Below are positions 32,590 to 43,700 of a DNA stretch of 64,000 nt, one piece after another. Position 1 is the first letter of the stretch. Each line of letters opens with the position of its first letter. Location of the stretch: contig CANXME010002579.1 of assembly GCA_948144175.1 (NCBI GenBank), positions 1 through 64,000 of the forward strand, given 5' to 3'. Source of the DNA: Closterium sp. NIES-65. Taxonomy: Eukaryota; Streptophyta; Zygnematophyceae; Desmidiales; Closteriaceae. The notes beneath the pieces are model-generated. The model saw only the letters and a program-made list of their open reading frames with translations. It did no database searches and was not told the origin of the DNA. A program made the position numbers and the translations under genes.

Positions 32590-32724
32590 TGTCAGATGAT
32601 TATATTACTGATGCATATATTTAGGTTGTAGTGGGGTAGCCCATAGGGGGTACAACCCAATTAGGGTTGGTACTTGTACTTGTTTCATTTCATAGTGCAC
32701 TCATTCCTCGCCTCTATCTCAACA
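32590..32724 (+). repeat. CopA-5 3' LTR
   Basis: 135 bp, starting TGTCAGATGATT and ending CTATCTCAACA, followed by TACAA. Confidence 0.93.
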
Positions 32725-33250
32725 TACAAACCATCATCATCAATTTGGTTCAAGGTTCAACAAAAAAGGAAAAAAAAATAACATACGAAACCGAGTTTCG
32801 TATCAAAAGATTAAAAAACACGTATTTTTTTTATCCAAATATAACGACAAGATTAAGGTCGTTCAAACTTCAAACGCATGTTACAATTTTTGCTTCGCAG
32901 CCCTAAGACAATTTCGTCGCCTCTTGTTTTTTTTTTTTTGTCAGTTGGTTATTATCAGCTTCCCGATCAGAGATTACACACGACACAGCCCTCCACTCTT
33001 AACAGCTAATATATACTAATTTTTGGTTTTAAGCAACCCTTATCATCAGTCCTGCACCTTTGTAAAACCCTGATAAAAAAGAAAGGGAATGGAGAAAGAA
33101 AGGGAGAAGGAAAATGAAACTCCCAAAAAGAACCCAAATGCAACACACATAAAACCCCCCCTCAAGTTACCCAATCAAAACGCCCAGTCAAGACACCCCA
33201 TCAAGACATCCCATCCCACGCCCCATCCCCCCCCCCCCCCCCCCCTTCAA
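32725..33250. other. AT-rich spacer right of CopA-5
   Basis: No coding region is recognised. The sequence is AT-rich with several A/T runs, then Pro-codon-rich text, ending in a long C run at about 33228-33245 beside the RVT-1 stop codon. Confidence 0.6.
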
Positions 33251-33834
33251 TCACATCAACGTATCGACCATGTACGGGGCCTCCAACCAGAGAGCCCCAC
33301 CTTCCACATCGACATCGTCCCTCTCCCGATCCGCCAAATCTACGTTAATCCCCCCCATGGAAGACGCCGCTCGAAGCAGGATGACACGGGCTTGCGCACG
33401 TTGTAACGCCACCTCGATGAGCGCCTTCAGTGACCCTAAAAGATAAGCCGAAAACACAGAGTCGTCCTCTCGACAAGCCCCCCGCGACACAGCTAGCCCC
33501 ACGTGCGCATCCCCCTGCTGACGAAGCCACCGCTGAAAACGACCGCCGAGACACCCCCACGTCTCAACTATCAAAGGGGTGAACTGCACGCCCCGGTTGC
33601 GTGCAAGCAGAGGCGCGTAATCACTCGTTTTGCGACGCTCTCATTCCCTTGCCGCCACACCTATTTGACGCCCGCACTGTCCCAGCAGTGATGGAGACAG
33701 CGATAGCGGGTCCGCGACGCTGATCTCTAGGGCGTGAGCCTCTCCAGCCATTGGACGTCGCACCGCCACATCAACCCGCTTCCCTTGCAGCACCACACTA
33801 TCCTCCAATGTCACCACCCCCCCCCGACGCCTTA
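33251..33834 (-). pseudogene. RVT-1 C-terminal part, downstream of the LARD-1 insertion
   Basis: On the minus strand this reads RRRGGVVTLEDSVVLQGKR, then VDVAVRR, a TGA (33641-33643), then ERRKTSDYAPLLARNRGVQF and TPLIVETWGCLGGRF to a stop at 33251. It is the same frame on both sides of the TGA. The pattern (Asp-Val strand, a Lys/Tyr-Leu helix, then F-x-PL-x-VETxG) is what I know from the C-terminal nuclease-like region of one class of non-LTR reverse transcriptases. It continues the protein interrupted at 35123, LARD-1 lying between. Confidence 0.7.
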
Positions 33835-34070
33835 TGTCAGAATAATATATAATTCTATATATTGTTTTGTAACTGCCTGTAGTGTAGACTACTGTAGTCA
33901 TCTAACTTTCTGTTTGGTGGTGCACCTTTCTTCATTCTTGCCTATTTGTACTGCTCGCTCTATAGTGAAGCCACTCTTTTGTTGCAATCTTCTCGACTCA
34001 CCCAAACTCACTCGAACTCAACTACTCGACCTACTAGCTATGGCTCCTAAGCCTTCCTAGTACCTCAACA
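33835..34070 (+). repeat. LARD-1 5' LTR (236 bp)
   Basis: TG...CA ends. It is related over much of its length to the LTR at 63195-63459, sharing GGTGGTGCACCTT and CTATAGTGAA blocks. Confidence 0.85.
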
Positions 34071-34129
34071 TGTTATCAGAGTGACCAAGGTCCTCACCTG
34101 TGTGCCTACCCTAAAGCTTCCGCTGCTAA

Positions 34130-34790
34130 TCTGTGTTCGGCACGCCCCGTGACGTGCCCCTGGCCCTACGGCCCCGTCGCCTACCTACGGCCCTACGGCC
34201 TCGTCGCCTACCTGCGGCCCTACGGCCCCGTCGCCTAGCTGCGGCCCCGTCGCCGCTCTCACCTGCGGCCCGTCGCCGCCCTCAGCTGCGGCCCCGTCGC
34301 CGCCCTCACCTGCGGCCTCGCCGCCCACATTTGCGGCTCCTCCGCCCTCCGTTGCGGCCCTGTCGACTACCTTGCGGCCCCGGCCCCGTCTCCTATACCT
34401 GCGGCCCCGCCACCTGAGGCCCCGATGTCACCTGCGGCCCCGCCACCTGAGGCCCCGTCGCCACCTGCGGCCCCGCCCACCCTTGCGGCCCCGTCGCCCA
34501 CTTCGGCCCCGCCCACTTGCGGTCCCGACCCCGCCCCGGCCATGCCTCGTCACCAGCTGCGGCACACCGGGGGCACGTGCACCGCCCCCCCCCCCCTTCT
34601 TCCCGTCACCTGTCGAGGCGACCTGAGGGGGCCGCGCGACCTGAAAGGGGGGGGGCAGGCGTCGCCCCCTCTGCCGCCTGCTTTGGCGCCCGGGGAGGCC
34701 GTGCGTCGCCCCCCCCCCCCCCTTCTCCTCCTCCTTTTGTTCCCTCTGCTGCAGCTGCCGCTGGGGGGGAGGGTGTGAGGGTGTGGGGGA
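34130..34790 (+). repeat. LARD-1 interior GC-rich arrays
   Basis: Repeats built on CTGCGGCCCCGTCGCC (34150-34520), then C-rich and G-rich low complexity. The block near 34755-34795 (CAGCTGCCGCTGGGGGGGAG) reappears at 63955-64000 in LARD-2. No credible coding region. Confidence 0.75.
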
Positions 34791-35092
34791 GCCCGGGGAG
34801 GGACTGGGGGTGGCGGGTGTGGGGGTGATGGGTGATGTGTGGTCTCCCCTTCCCATCCTCCTCCGTTTGCCCCCCTCTGCTGCTCCTGCAGCAGTGTGGG
34901 GGGGAGGGGGAGGGGGAGGGTGAGGGGATGTAGGGGGTGACCAACCAGAACCTACCACCTCCTCTCCTCTCTCTCCCTCTCTCTCTCCTCCTCCTTGCCT
35001 GCCCTCTCCCGTTCTGCTGCGCACTCTGCCTCGTGTACCCCATTATGGGGGCGTTGACTGCACATTCTTCCCTACAGGCACTTATGGGGGCG

Positions 35093-35122
35093 TGTCAGAA
35101 TAATATATAATTCTATATATTG
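35093..35122 (+). repeat. LARD-1 3' LTR remnant (30 bp)
   Basis: It matches the first 30 bp of the 5' LTR (TGTCAGAATAATATATAATT...) and ends at TATATATTG. The following AGATATTCGCC belongs to RVT-1. Confidence 0.85.
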
Positions 35123-37080
35123 AGATATTCGCCACCGCAAACTTCACCTCATCATGCACCCGAGAAGGACCATGCTGGTGCCTGCATCTCAGGGCATGAT
35201 GCGGGTCTGCTGGGTCAACATACGCTGTGCCACAAACACACCTCCCCGCCACCTGCAGCTGCTGAATTGGGAGGCCGAGCCGTATAGCAGCAGCAATGCC
35301 CCACTCAGCCGCAGTGAATGTGAGATCTGAGTGAGCCTGAACCGCCGAAACCCATGCACCTGCCCCCGGGCTCTGAAGGGATGTGAAACGGGCCAAGGTA
35401 GCATCGTCACGAGCCAAGCGGCGCAGTGCCTGGAGCTCCTCTACAGCTAACTGCCGCTGACGCGCCTGGAAAAGCCGAACAGGAGGGGCCGCTACACACA
35501 AAGGTAAGCCCGGTATCTCGTGGCGGATAGTCGCTGGCAGCTGCTCGAGAGCCTTGACAAACCACGGGTCAAGAAACTCTGCCCCTGTCGAAGTGGTGAG
35601 GTACTCAGCAAACATCGCCTCCTCACCCGCCACCCCTAACTGTGCAATGTCCCGCGCGGCCTGCGCCCACCCGCAAACATAGGACAGTGGGCTCAAAGAG
35701 GCCGCCGCCCGGATCCCGAACCCACCGAGAGGCACAGGGAGATGCAGCTGCATGCGTGCGCGCCTAGACCGGTCGGGGTCCTGCTCCCAAGTGCCAGGTG
35801 GGAAAAGCTGCTCAAAGCAATCCTCTAAACAGCTGTCCCAATCCCTAAAAGCCTCAACCACCTCCGGACGCGGCGGCATAGTCCGGGCGAGGTACATCGG
35901 CCGCGCTGAAATTGCAATGGCGAGGAGGTGTGAAGCCATCTGGGGGTGGTCGAGCAAGGGGAGCCATGGCAGTGGCGCCTGCAACTGTCGAAGCCGCTCC
36001 CGTAGTCGGACCACCTCCCAAACCTCCTCTCCAATAGGCACGCCCACCATAGTAAGACCCTCATCCACCCGCTGCATCCCCAATGGCAGTGCCCGCTCCA
36101 CCTCCTTGCCCTCGCGCTCCCAAAACCGGCACTTGTGCGCCTGCACCTCCAGCCCTACCCACTCCAACCGCTCCCGCAGCACCCCAAAAGCCTCCAGAAT
36201 CCTAGCCGCTGGCCCCAAAATATAGGTATCGTCTACATAGCTGAGGAAAAGCAGGTCCTTGAACTCCCTAGTAACCGGCTCCATCACCTGCTGCTGTGTG
36301 AACGCGAAAAGAAAAGGGCCGAGCGGGTCCCCCTGCCTCGATCCCCATGCTGACTCGAGGCTCTGTACGAAAGGGCCCGCTCGGAGGTACAGGTCGCTAG
36401 GTGTCCCATAAAAGACACGCAAGAATGGGATCATCCCTGAGAAAGGCGACTCCCGCAGCCCATCGAACATCACATGACGGTGAAACGAATTGAAGGCGTT
36501 TGCGACGTCTATCTGTAGCGCACACCAGTCGGGGTGAGTGGCCAGCGCTGACCGGAAAGAATGAGTGAGAATCTCCGCCCCGAACCTGGTGCCCGCTCCC
36601 AGCTGGTTGCACGGCAGGAAGTAGGAAACCATCGCAGGGCGGAGCGAGATGCAGAGAGCTCGAGCAAGGATACGAGGAAGCACCTCCCCGATCGCCACCG
36701 GCCGGACGTCGCCGTTAGGCTTGGAAAGTTCGACTAGGTTGGATGCGGCGAGCCACGGCCGAGCCCGCTCGGGACCTGTCCCGCCACCCATTGGTTGAAC
36801 ACTTCCAACAGTTGGGAGAGGCAGGTAGGTTCAGTGAGGAAGGTGTCGCGCAGATGCTCTGTGATCCACCCCGATGGCCCTGGTGCTGAGGCTCGGGCGA
36901 CTGTATGGATAGCTCTGGCCAGGATGTCGGTCGTGAGTGAAGGCCGCTGAGCGGTATAGATGGTGAAATCGCGGGCCCACTGTGGTGCCTCGCCTGCGCT
37001 AGCCGGGTGCTTCTCTCGTAGCGACTGCACCATGACCTCAGACGGTCGAGCCAACTCCCCGGCTGTTAAGGATGTCTTTG
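35123..37080 (-). pseudogene. RVT-1: non-LTR-type reverse transcriptase, N-terminal and catalytic parts
   Basis: The upstream piece (37080-36734) reads ARPSEVMVQSLREKHPASAG and ASAPGPSGWITEHLRD. A frameshift near 36760-36790 joins it to a 569-codon stretch with a full polymerase domain: KPNGDVRPVAIGEV, motif A QIDVANAFNSFHR, motif B SRQGDPLGPFLFAF, motif C FLSYVDDTYILG and motif D GLEVQAHKCRFW. A C-terminal Cys/His cluster follows (C-V-C-G ... HHALRCRHQ, then HDEVKF). The last 13 codons of the open frame (SIYRIIYYSDTPP) are read from the LARD-1 LTR. Motif layout fits LINE-like elements rather than LTR elements; I cannot name the clade. Confidence 0.8.
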
Positions 37081-37365
37081 TTAGTTACCATCCGCTTTTC
37101 CCCCAAAACTCGAGCGGTACATATTCCCCAGTTGCGAACCGCGTCGTACTGGGTTCACCTCCCGCACTTTTCGCCAAACAAGCGTGCGACTGTCGTGAGT
37201 GGTGGTGACAGCGTCACGTAATGCTCCTTGAATCACACCATCCCATCCCATGTCTGGGCGAATGTTACCATACCGAGATCCATGCCGACGAATTCGGCTT
37301 CGACCCGCCAAACTGGACTTACCTGGACCAAGCCAAATCCCCGTCAGGGCCAAATCACCAGTCAA
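37081..37365 (-). other. Open frame upstream of RVT-1, in the same frame
   Basis: 94 codons, separated from the RVT-1 frame only by a TAA at 37081-37083. It might be the decayed N-terminal extension of RVT-1. No motif is recognised, so it could equally be chance. Confidence 0.3.
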
Positions 37366-37875
37366 ATTCTTCCCTTCAATGGCTCAGCCGAACCGAACGA
37401 AGAGAGTTTGTGCCGAGCCGAAGGACGTGCCCAGGCCAGACAAACCTTCAGGATTATCCCTGAGTCCAAACCAGCAGGCAGCCCGAACCAGACTCAAACC
37501 TGGAAAATGCTGGTCGTTGCCAGTGCTATGTGCCGTCGATTACATGGCGAGTGAGCCTTCCCAGTCAGTCCCTACTGGCAATGGCGATTCCAGAATACCA
37601 AGGTCGGCAGCATGAGGCAAATCTCCTAGCTTGCCTTCCTTTCCGGCATTACTGCTGAAACGTGATTCCGTAAGCAGCATCTTTGGAAATCAATGGAACT
37701 GATCGCCTCGCAGCTGTCTAGGATCACCACATCCTGCCAGCTGGCCGGCATCCGTCTTACGAGCTGTACGTTAGCGTGTTATTTATTTTGACTGACAACT
37801 TAATGCGACATTATTTATTATTCCTCCGGGCCACGTTATCGTCCTCGAATCAAGTGCGTCGCTCGATATAATCAC
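37366..37875. other. Intergenic region upstream of the fucosyltransferase-like gene
   Basis: No gene recognised. Near the host start codon there are AT-rich motifs (TTATTTATTTTGAC near 37785 and TATTTATTATTCC near 37812) that could contain a core promoter. CGATATAATCAC directly precedes the ATG. These are guesses from composition only. Confidence 0.35.
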
Positions 37876-40765
37876 ATGGGTCCCGCCGTGGTGGTGAAGG
37901 ACCCGGCGAAGATCCGGCAAGAGCGTCCCACTCGCTTACAGTCACAATCCCTCCCATGCACTCACCTTCGCTCACCCCCAGGCGCTCACTCGCACAGTCT
38001 GTCGCAAATTCCTCCCCAGACTCGTTCGCACACGATTTCGCACGTTCACCCGAGTTCGCACAGCAAGACGAGACATCAGCATCGAGGGTGGATTTCGAGT
38101 CTGTGTGGTAACAATCTCAATATAGTCACATGGTCTGCGATTTTCTTCGCAGCCTTCCTTTTTCATCTGCTCGGGCATACGAAACTCCACGAACCGGGTA
38201 ACTCTATCGCGAAGCTTTCACACCTGACTGTAGACGGCGAAATCCAACCAGGGTCTGAGGATAAGAATAAAGAGACCGATACAGAATCTGCGCCGGAAAG
38301 CGCGCAAAACGAGGTTCACATCAGCTACGGCGGGGATCGGCTTACAGAACCAACGGCTGAGATAAGAAAGAGATGGCTAGCTGCGAATTCCGAGGACGAA
38401 AGGCCCGGAAAATCCGGGAGAGGAAGGACCGAAGGCAGGCACGTGGAGGGAGAAGTTGGAGGGGATAGTTCCGTTCCGATTCCTGGCCGGATTAATAAGG
38501 CGGAGGGGACACAAGCGGATGGCGGGAAAGAGGGGCGCGTGGGGAAACAGGAGGAGGAGCGGAAAGAGGAGGACGAGGAGGGGAGTGGTAGCAGTTCTCT
38601 GGAAGAGCGGGTGAATGCGATTGACGGCAGTGGGGGAGAGCAAGCGGAGGAGCGTGGGGGAGTAAATGGGAGTGAGGACAGAAGGGAGCACGGGGACTGG
38701 GAGGGGGATGGGCGGGAGGAGGATGGGCGGGAGGATGGGCGGGAGGAGCAGCTCGCAATGGTTGGCGCTATGCTGGAGGGTGGGTGGCCGGGGCAGGAGA
38801 TATCTTGGCGGGATGCGGGAGAGCTGTGGCCTAGGCTTGGCAAAAGGGGGAGTGCTGTGCGGAAAGGAGGATTCGAGGGGAAGGGGGGAAATGAGGGGGA
38901 AGGGGAGGTTGAGACGGCAGGGGTAAGTGACCGGGGGAGATTTGACAGTGGCGCTCAGGGGAAGGCGGAAGCGGAAGGGGAGGTTGCGGATGCGGGGGGT
39001 TCAGTTGGGGGGAAGGGGGACGAGGAGAGCGACGAAGTGGAGGAGGGGGAGGCGGAGAAAGGGAAGGGGGAAGGGGAAGGGGAAGGGGAAAGGGAAGGGG
39101 GCATGAAAGTTGAAGGGGATGGGGAGGGGGAAGGGGAAGCGGAGGAAGGGGAAGAAACAAGAATTCAGGGAGTAAGGGGAGAGGTGAGAGTTAGAAGAGT
39201 AGGGGAAGGCCTGGGTAGAGTGAAGGCCGGGGGGGATGTGGAAGGCGGGGAGAGTGGTGAGCGAGAGAGGAGGGATGGGGAGGAGGAGGATGGAGAGGGT
39301 GGGGAGGAGGAGGGAGAGGGCGGGGAGGAGGAGGGAGAGGGCGGGGAGGAGGAGGGAGAGGGCGGGGAGGAGGAGGGAGAGGATGGAGAAGAGAAGGAAG
39401 AGAGTGCAGAGGAGGAGGGTGAGGGTGGGGAGGGCGGGTACGAGGGAGAGGATTACTATGAAAGACGAGGCAAAGAGGACGAGGAGGGCGAGGGGGAAGA
39501 AGGGAAGGAGGATGATGGGAAAGAGCTCACGGAGGGGGCTTTAGGTGATGATGAACGGGAGCGAGCAGGGGAAGGGAAAGGGGGACTGGATGATCATGAT
39601 CTTGGGGAAGAGGTGAAGGGGGAAGAGGAGAAGGGGGAATATGAGAAGGAACTTGTGGAAGGGGGATCAGGGAAAAGGGAAAGAGAAGGCGAAGGGGAAG
39701 GGAAAGGGGGGCTCGATGATTATGATATTGGGGAAGAGGGAGAAGAGGAGGATGGGGAGGAGGAGGAGGAGGAGGAGGAGGAGGAGGAGGAGGAGGAGGA
39801 GGAGGAGGAGGAGGAGGAGGAGGAGGAGGAGGAGGAGGAGGAGGGTGCGGAGGAAGAAGGGGAGGAGGGAAGCGAGGGGGGCGGTGGGGGGTATAGCAGG
39901 AGGAACACTGGGAGGGGTCATGAGGGAGAGTCGGAAGAAGGGGGAGTGGGGGCGAGAAAGAGCAGCAATGTGGGCGCGCAGAGTGTTAAGGAGGCAAAAG
40001 GGGAGGCAGAGGGGGAAGCAGAGGAAGAAGCGAAGTTTGAGATACAGAAAACAGGGGAGGAGGCGGGGGGAGCAGAGGAGGAGGAACTAGAAGACGATTT
40101 GGAAGAAGCGGGGTTTGGGGCGGGACGGGGTGGCAGCCGCAGTGGCAGCCGCAGTATGGGCGACCTGGGCAGTCTCATTGACTTGAAGGGAGTGGGTGCA
40201 GACAAGGAGGCGGGGGAAGCCGAGGAGGAGCAACTAGACGATGATTTGGAGGAAGCCGTGTTCGGGGCGGGACATGGTGGCAGCCGCAGTATGGGCGATT
40301 TTGGCAAGCTTGTTGGGCTGCAGGGAGAGGGTGCAGACAAGGTGCGAAGCAAGCCCAAGGTAAAGCCGGCGAGTGGGAAGGCAAAGAAGAAAAAGAAGGC
40401 AGACCGAGACAAGGAGAAGAAAGAGCGGCTGAAGGCTCTGTGGAGGATGCGACATGCAGCAGCAGGAGGAGGAGGAGGAGGAGGAGGAGGAGTAGGAGGA
40501 GGAGGAGGAGGAGGAGGAGGAGGAGGAGGAGGAGGAGGAGGAGGAGGAGGAGGAGGAGGAGGAGGAGGAGGAGGAGGAGGAGGAGGAGGAGGAGGAGGAG
40601 GAAGAGAAGATGCCTCTGAGCCGCCCTTTGACCCGCCGGAGCCGAGGTGGAGGCCCGACAAGGCGTGTGCCAACGTGGCAGAGATGGGCGAGGCAACAGC
40701 TGGCAGCACCGATGTGGCTAGTCTGAAGCTGCGGCGAATGATTGAGCGACACCTGGTGGTGCACG
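37876..40765 (+). CDS. Fucosyltransferase-like gene, exon 1: anchor and acidic stem
   Basis: It encodes residues 1-963 plus one base. The N-terminal 80 residues are Ser/His/Arg-rich and cytosolic in a type II model. NIVTWSAIFFAAFLFHLLGH is the membrane anchor. The rest is low complexity: Glu/Gly/Lys-rich repeats (EEGEGGE, 39270-39385), an uninterrupted Glu tract from (GAG)n at about 39756-39841, a twice-repeated block with GAGxGGSRSMGD (40080-40340), a Lys-rich patch (AKKKKKADRDKEKKER) and about 46 Gly from (GGA)n at 40464-40602. The donor is CACG|GTGGGT. ATG 37876 is the first in the frame. Long minus-strand Pro/Ser frames here are shadows. Confidence 0.65.
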
Positions 40766-43700
40766 GTGGGTGATGATGCTTCTCGTCCTGCCATGTGCTG
40801 GCGTGGCGTGCTCCTCCTCTCCTCTGCACACATCTCTTTGTAGGTCTGTTAACTTCCTTATCCACTATCCCTGGTTTCACCCCCAACTCCCTCTCCCTTG
40901 CCCCCTGCCCTCATCTCCTCCCTGTTTTTTTCTCTCACCCCATCATCCTGTGCGCAGCGGGGTTTTGTGTTGGGATATGAGCTGGGCCGAGCTCAGCTCA
41001 CCCCATCATCCTGTGCGCAGCGGGGTTTTGTGTTGGGATATGAGCTGGGCCGAGCTCAGCTCACCCCATCATCCTGTGCGCAGCGGGGTTTTGTGTTGGG
41101 ATATGAGCTGGGCCGAGCTCAGCTCACCCCATCATCCTGTGCGCAGCGGGGTTTTGTGTTGGGATATGAGCTGGGCCGAGCTCAGCTCACCCCATCATCC
41201 TGTGCGCAGCGGGGTTTTGTTTTGGGATATGAGCTGGGCCGAGCTCAGCTCACCCCATCATCCTGTGCGCAGCGGGGTTTTGTGTTGGGATATGAGCTGG
41301 GCCGAGCTCAGCTCACCCCATCATCCTGTGCGCAGCGGGGTTTTGTGTTGGGATATGAGCTGGGCCGAGCTCAGCTCACCCCATCATCCTGTGCGCAGCG
41401 GGGTTTTGTTTTGGGATATGAGCTGGGCCGAGCTCAGCTCACCCCATCATCCTGTGCGCAGCAGGGTTTTGTGTTGGGATATGAGCTGGGCCGAGCTCAG
41501 CTCACCCCATCATCCTGTGCGCAGCGGGGTTTTGTGTTGGGATATGAGCTGGGCCGAGCTCAGCTCACCCCATCATCCTGTGCGCAAGCACGAGGAGCTC
41601 CTGTGTTTTCACGAGAAGCTGGGGTACGACCTCTACAAAATCGAGGTGCTGCAGGGTGTTTTTGAGAATTCTCAAAAGCTCCTGTGTTGGGGCACGAGAA
41701 GCTGGGGTACGACCTCCACAAAATCGAATTTTGAGTCGACTCAAAATTCCACTTTTATATGTGCATTTTTCTTTTGAGAATTCCCGAAAGTAAAATCCAC
41801 ATAGCGCAAGCAGGAGAATCTGGGGTACGACATTTACAAAATCCTCACAGGCCCTCCCTCTCTCTGTCTTCCCTCTCTTCTCCTTCCCTCTGTCTTCTCT
41901 CCTCTCTCTTCCTTCCTGTGCCTTCCCCCCGCTGACTTCCCTCCTGTCTCTTCCCCCCCTCCCGACTCCCTGTCCCTGCAGGTGCCTCTGCCCTGCGTGC
42001 GCTGCCGGCTCACGAGTTTTGTCAGAGGAGCTTTGTGTTGGGATATGGCAAGCACGAGGGGCTAGGGTAGGGATCAACCTGTACAAGATCCTCACTGCAC
42101 CACCCACTCGCGTTTCCCCTTGTCTCTCCTCCCTCCTGTCTCTTCCCTTCTTTCTCTTCGCTCCTGTTTCCTCCCCTCTCTCTCTTCCCTCCTCTCTCCC
42201 CCCTCCTCCCTACCAGGCGCCTCTGCCCTGCGTGCGCTGCCGGCTCACGAGTTTTGTCAGAGGAGCTTTGTGTTGGGCTATGGCAAGCACGAGGGCTTAG
42301 GCAACAACCTGTATAAGATCCTCACGGCTCCGGCTCTTGCTCTCATGCTCAACCGCTCCATTATCGTGGGCGAGAACTAGTGAGTTGGTGGGGTGTTGCA
42401 GGGTGGGCTGCGGTGAGGTACGGTGGGGTCTGGTGGGGTGGGCGGTGGTGAATCGCGGTGAGGTGGGGAACACCCTCTACAAGATCCTCACAGGCCTGGC
42501 TCTTGCTCTCATGCTCAACCACTCTATTATCGTGGGCGAGAACTAGTGAGTGATCTGGGTTAGATGTGGTGGGGCGTGGTGGGCTGTGGTCGGGTGTGGT
42601 GGGGTGGACTGCGGTGAAGTGCGGCAGGGTCTGGTGGGGTGTGCAGTGGTGAAGTGTGGTGGGCTGGGAAATAATGTCTACAAGATCTTCACAGCCCCGG
42701 CTCTTCCTCTCATGCTCAACCACTCTATCATCATGGGCGAGAACTAGTGAGTGATGTGGTAAGGTGCGGTGGTGTGGGCTGCGGTGAAGTGTGGCGGGGT
42801 CTGGTGGGGTGGGCAGTGGTTATGTGTGGTGGGCTGGGGAACAACCTCTCTGAGGTCCTCACAGCCCCGGCTCTTGCTCTCATGCTCACCCGCTCTGTTA
42901 TTTTCACCGACAACTGGTGAGTTGGTGGGGTGTTGTAGGGTGGGATGTGGTGAGGTGCAGTGGGGTGCGGTGGGGGAACAATCTCTACAAGATCCTCACG
43001 GCTCCAGCTCTGGCTCTCATGCTCAACTGTTCCATCAATGTGGGAGAGAAAGTGTGAGTCATGATTGCGAGGCGTGGTGGGGTGTGGTGGGGTGTGGTGG
43101 GGTGTGGTGGGCTCACTTGTCCAGCCCGCGTTTTTCCCCTGTGCTTCCCACCGTCCTCCTTTTCCTTACCCCCCCAGTGGCACGCGGCCACTGATAGAGA
43201 GCAACAAGACGGTGGGGCAGCGGCTATGAAAGGACTATCTCGCCTTCTCCCCAGAAGTATTCTCCATGCTCGAGTTGAGGCACCTCTGGCACCACCACAC
43301 GGGCAACTGCTGCTGCCGCTGCTGACCACCGGTCGACACCACTCACCACCCATCTCTGCCTCTCCCCTCTCGTCCCAACCTCCCTCCAATCATTCCTCCA
43401 CCCCCAGTGGCACGCGGCCACTGATGGAGAGCAACAAGACGGTGGGTCAGAGGCTGTGGAAGGACTATCTCGCCTTCTCCCCAGAAGTATTCTCCATGCT
43501 CGAGTTGAGGCACCTCTGGTATCAGCATGACTGCGAGCGGCGCTACAGGCGGCCTCTGGTGGTCAGGACGGACTCTTTTGCCAACCGGGCGAGATCACGC
43601 ACGATGTGTGATGATTGGTCCACGTGGAGGGAACCCATCATCTGGTGCGTGCATGCTAGAGAGCATCTCTTTGAGCAGCACTTTTGAGCAGCACTTTTGA

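Larger units (their letters stand above)
25312..32724 (+). mobile_element. CopA-5: complete Copia element, plus strand
   Basis: LTRs 25312-25446 and 32590-32724 are 135 bp and appear to differ at two sites. The target duplication TACAA is at 25307-25311 and 32725-32729. The primer site TGGTATCGAGCAGG starts at 25447. A purine-rich tract (ATGGGGGTG) precedes the 3' LTR. Gag, protease, integrase, reverse transcriptase and RNase H follow in Copia order. Lesions are few: two frameshifts and two stops. It is oriented opposite to all other CopA copies here. Confidence 0.94.
33835..35122 (+). mobile_element. LARD-1: coding-free LTR element with truncated 3' LTR
   Basis: The 5' LTR (33835-34070, 236 bp, TGTCAGAATAAT...CTCAACA) is followed by the primer site TGTTATCAGAGTGACC (34071). 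The interior (about 1 kb) has GCGGCCCCGTCGCC-type arrays and no gag-pol. A purine tract (CTTATGGGGGCG) precedes the first 30 bp of a 3' LTR (35093-35122), which then stops against RVT-1 sequence. No target duplication is visible, as expected when the far LTR end is lost. Orientation is inferred from primer site and purine tract. Confidence 0.85.

Noticed and set aside
33500..33691. Plus-strand frame of 62 codons beside RVT-1
   Set aside because: Opposes the conserved TPLIVETWG region on the minus strand; taken as a shadow.
39918..40886. Minus-strand polyPro/Ser frame of 322 codons
   Set aside because: Antisense shadow of the (GGA)n and Glu-rich exon 1.
40898..41665. A repeat protein of 255 codons with 21-residue units (FVLGYELGRAQLTPSSCAQRG order)
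   Set aside because: The 63-bp array is in intron 1 by the phase-consistent gene model; both overlapping frames are open only because 63 is divisible by three.
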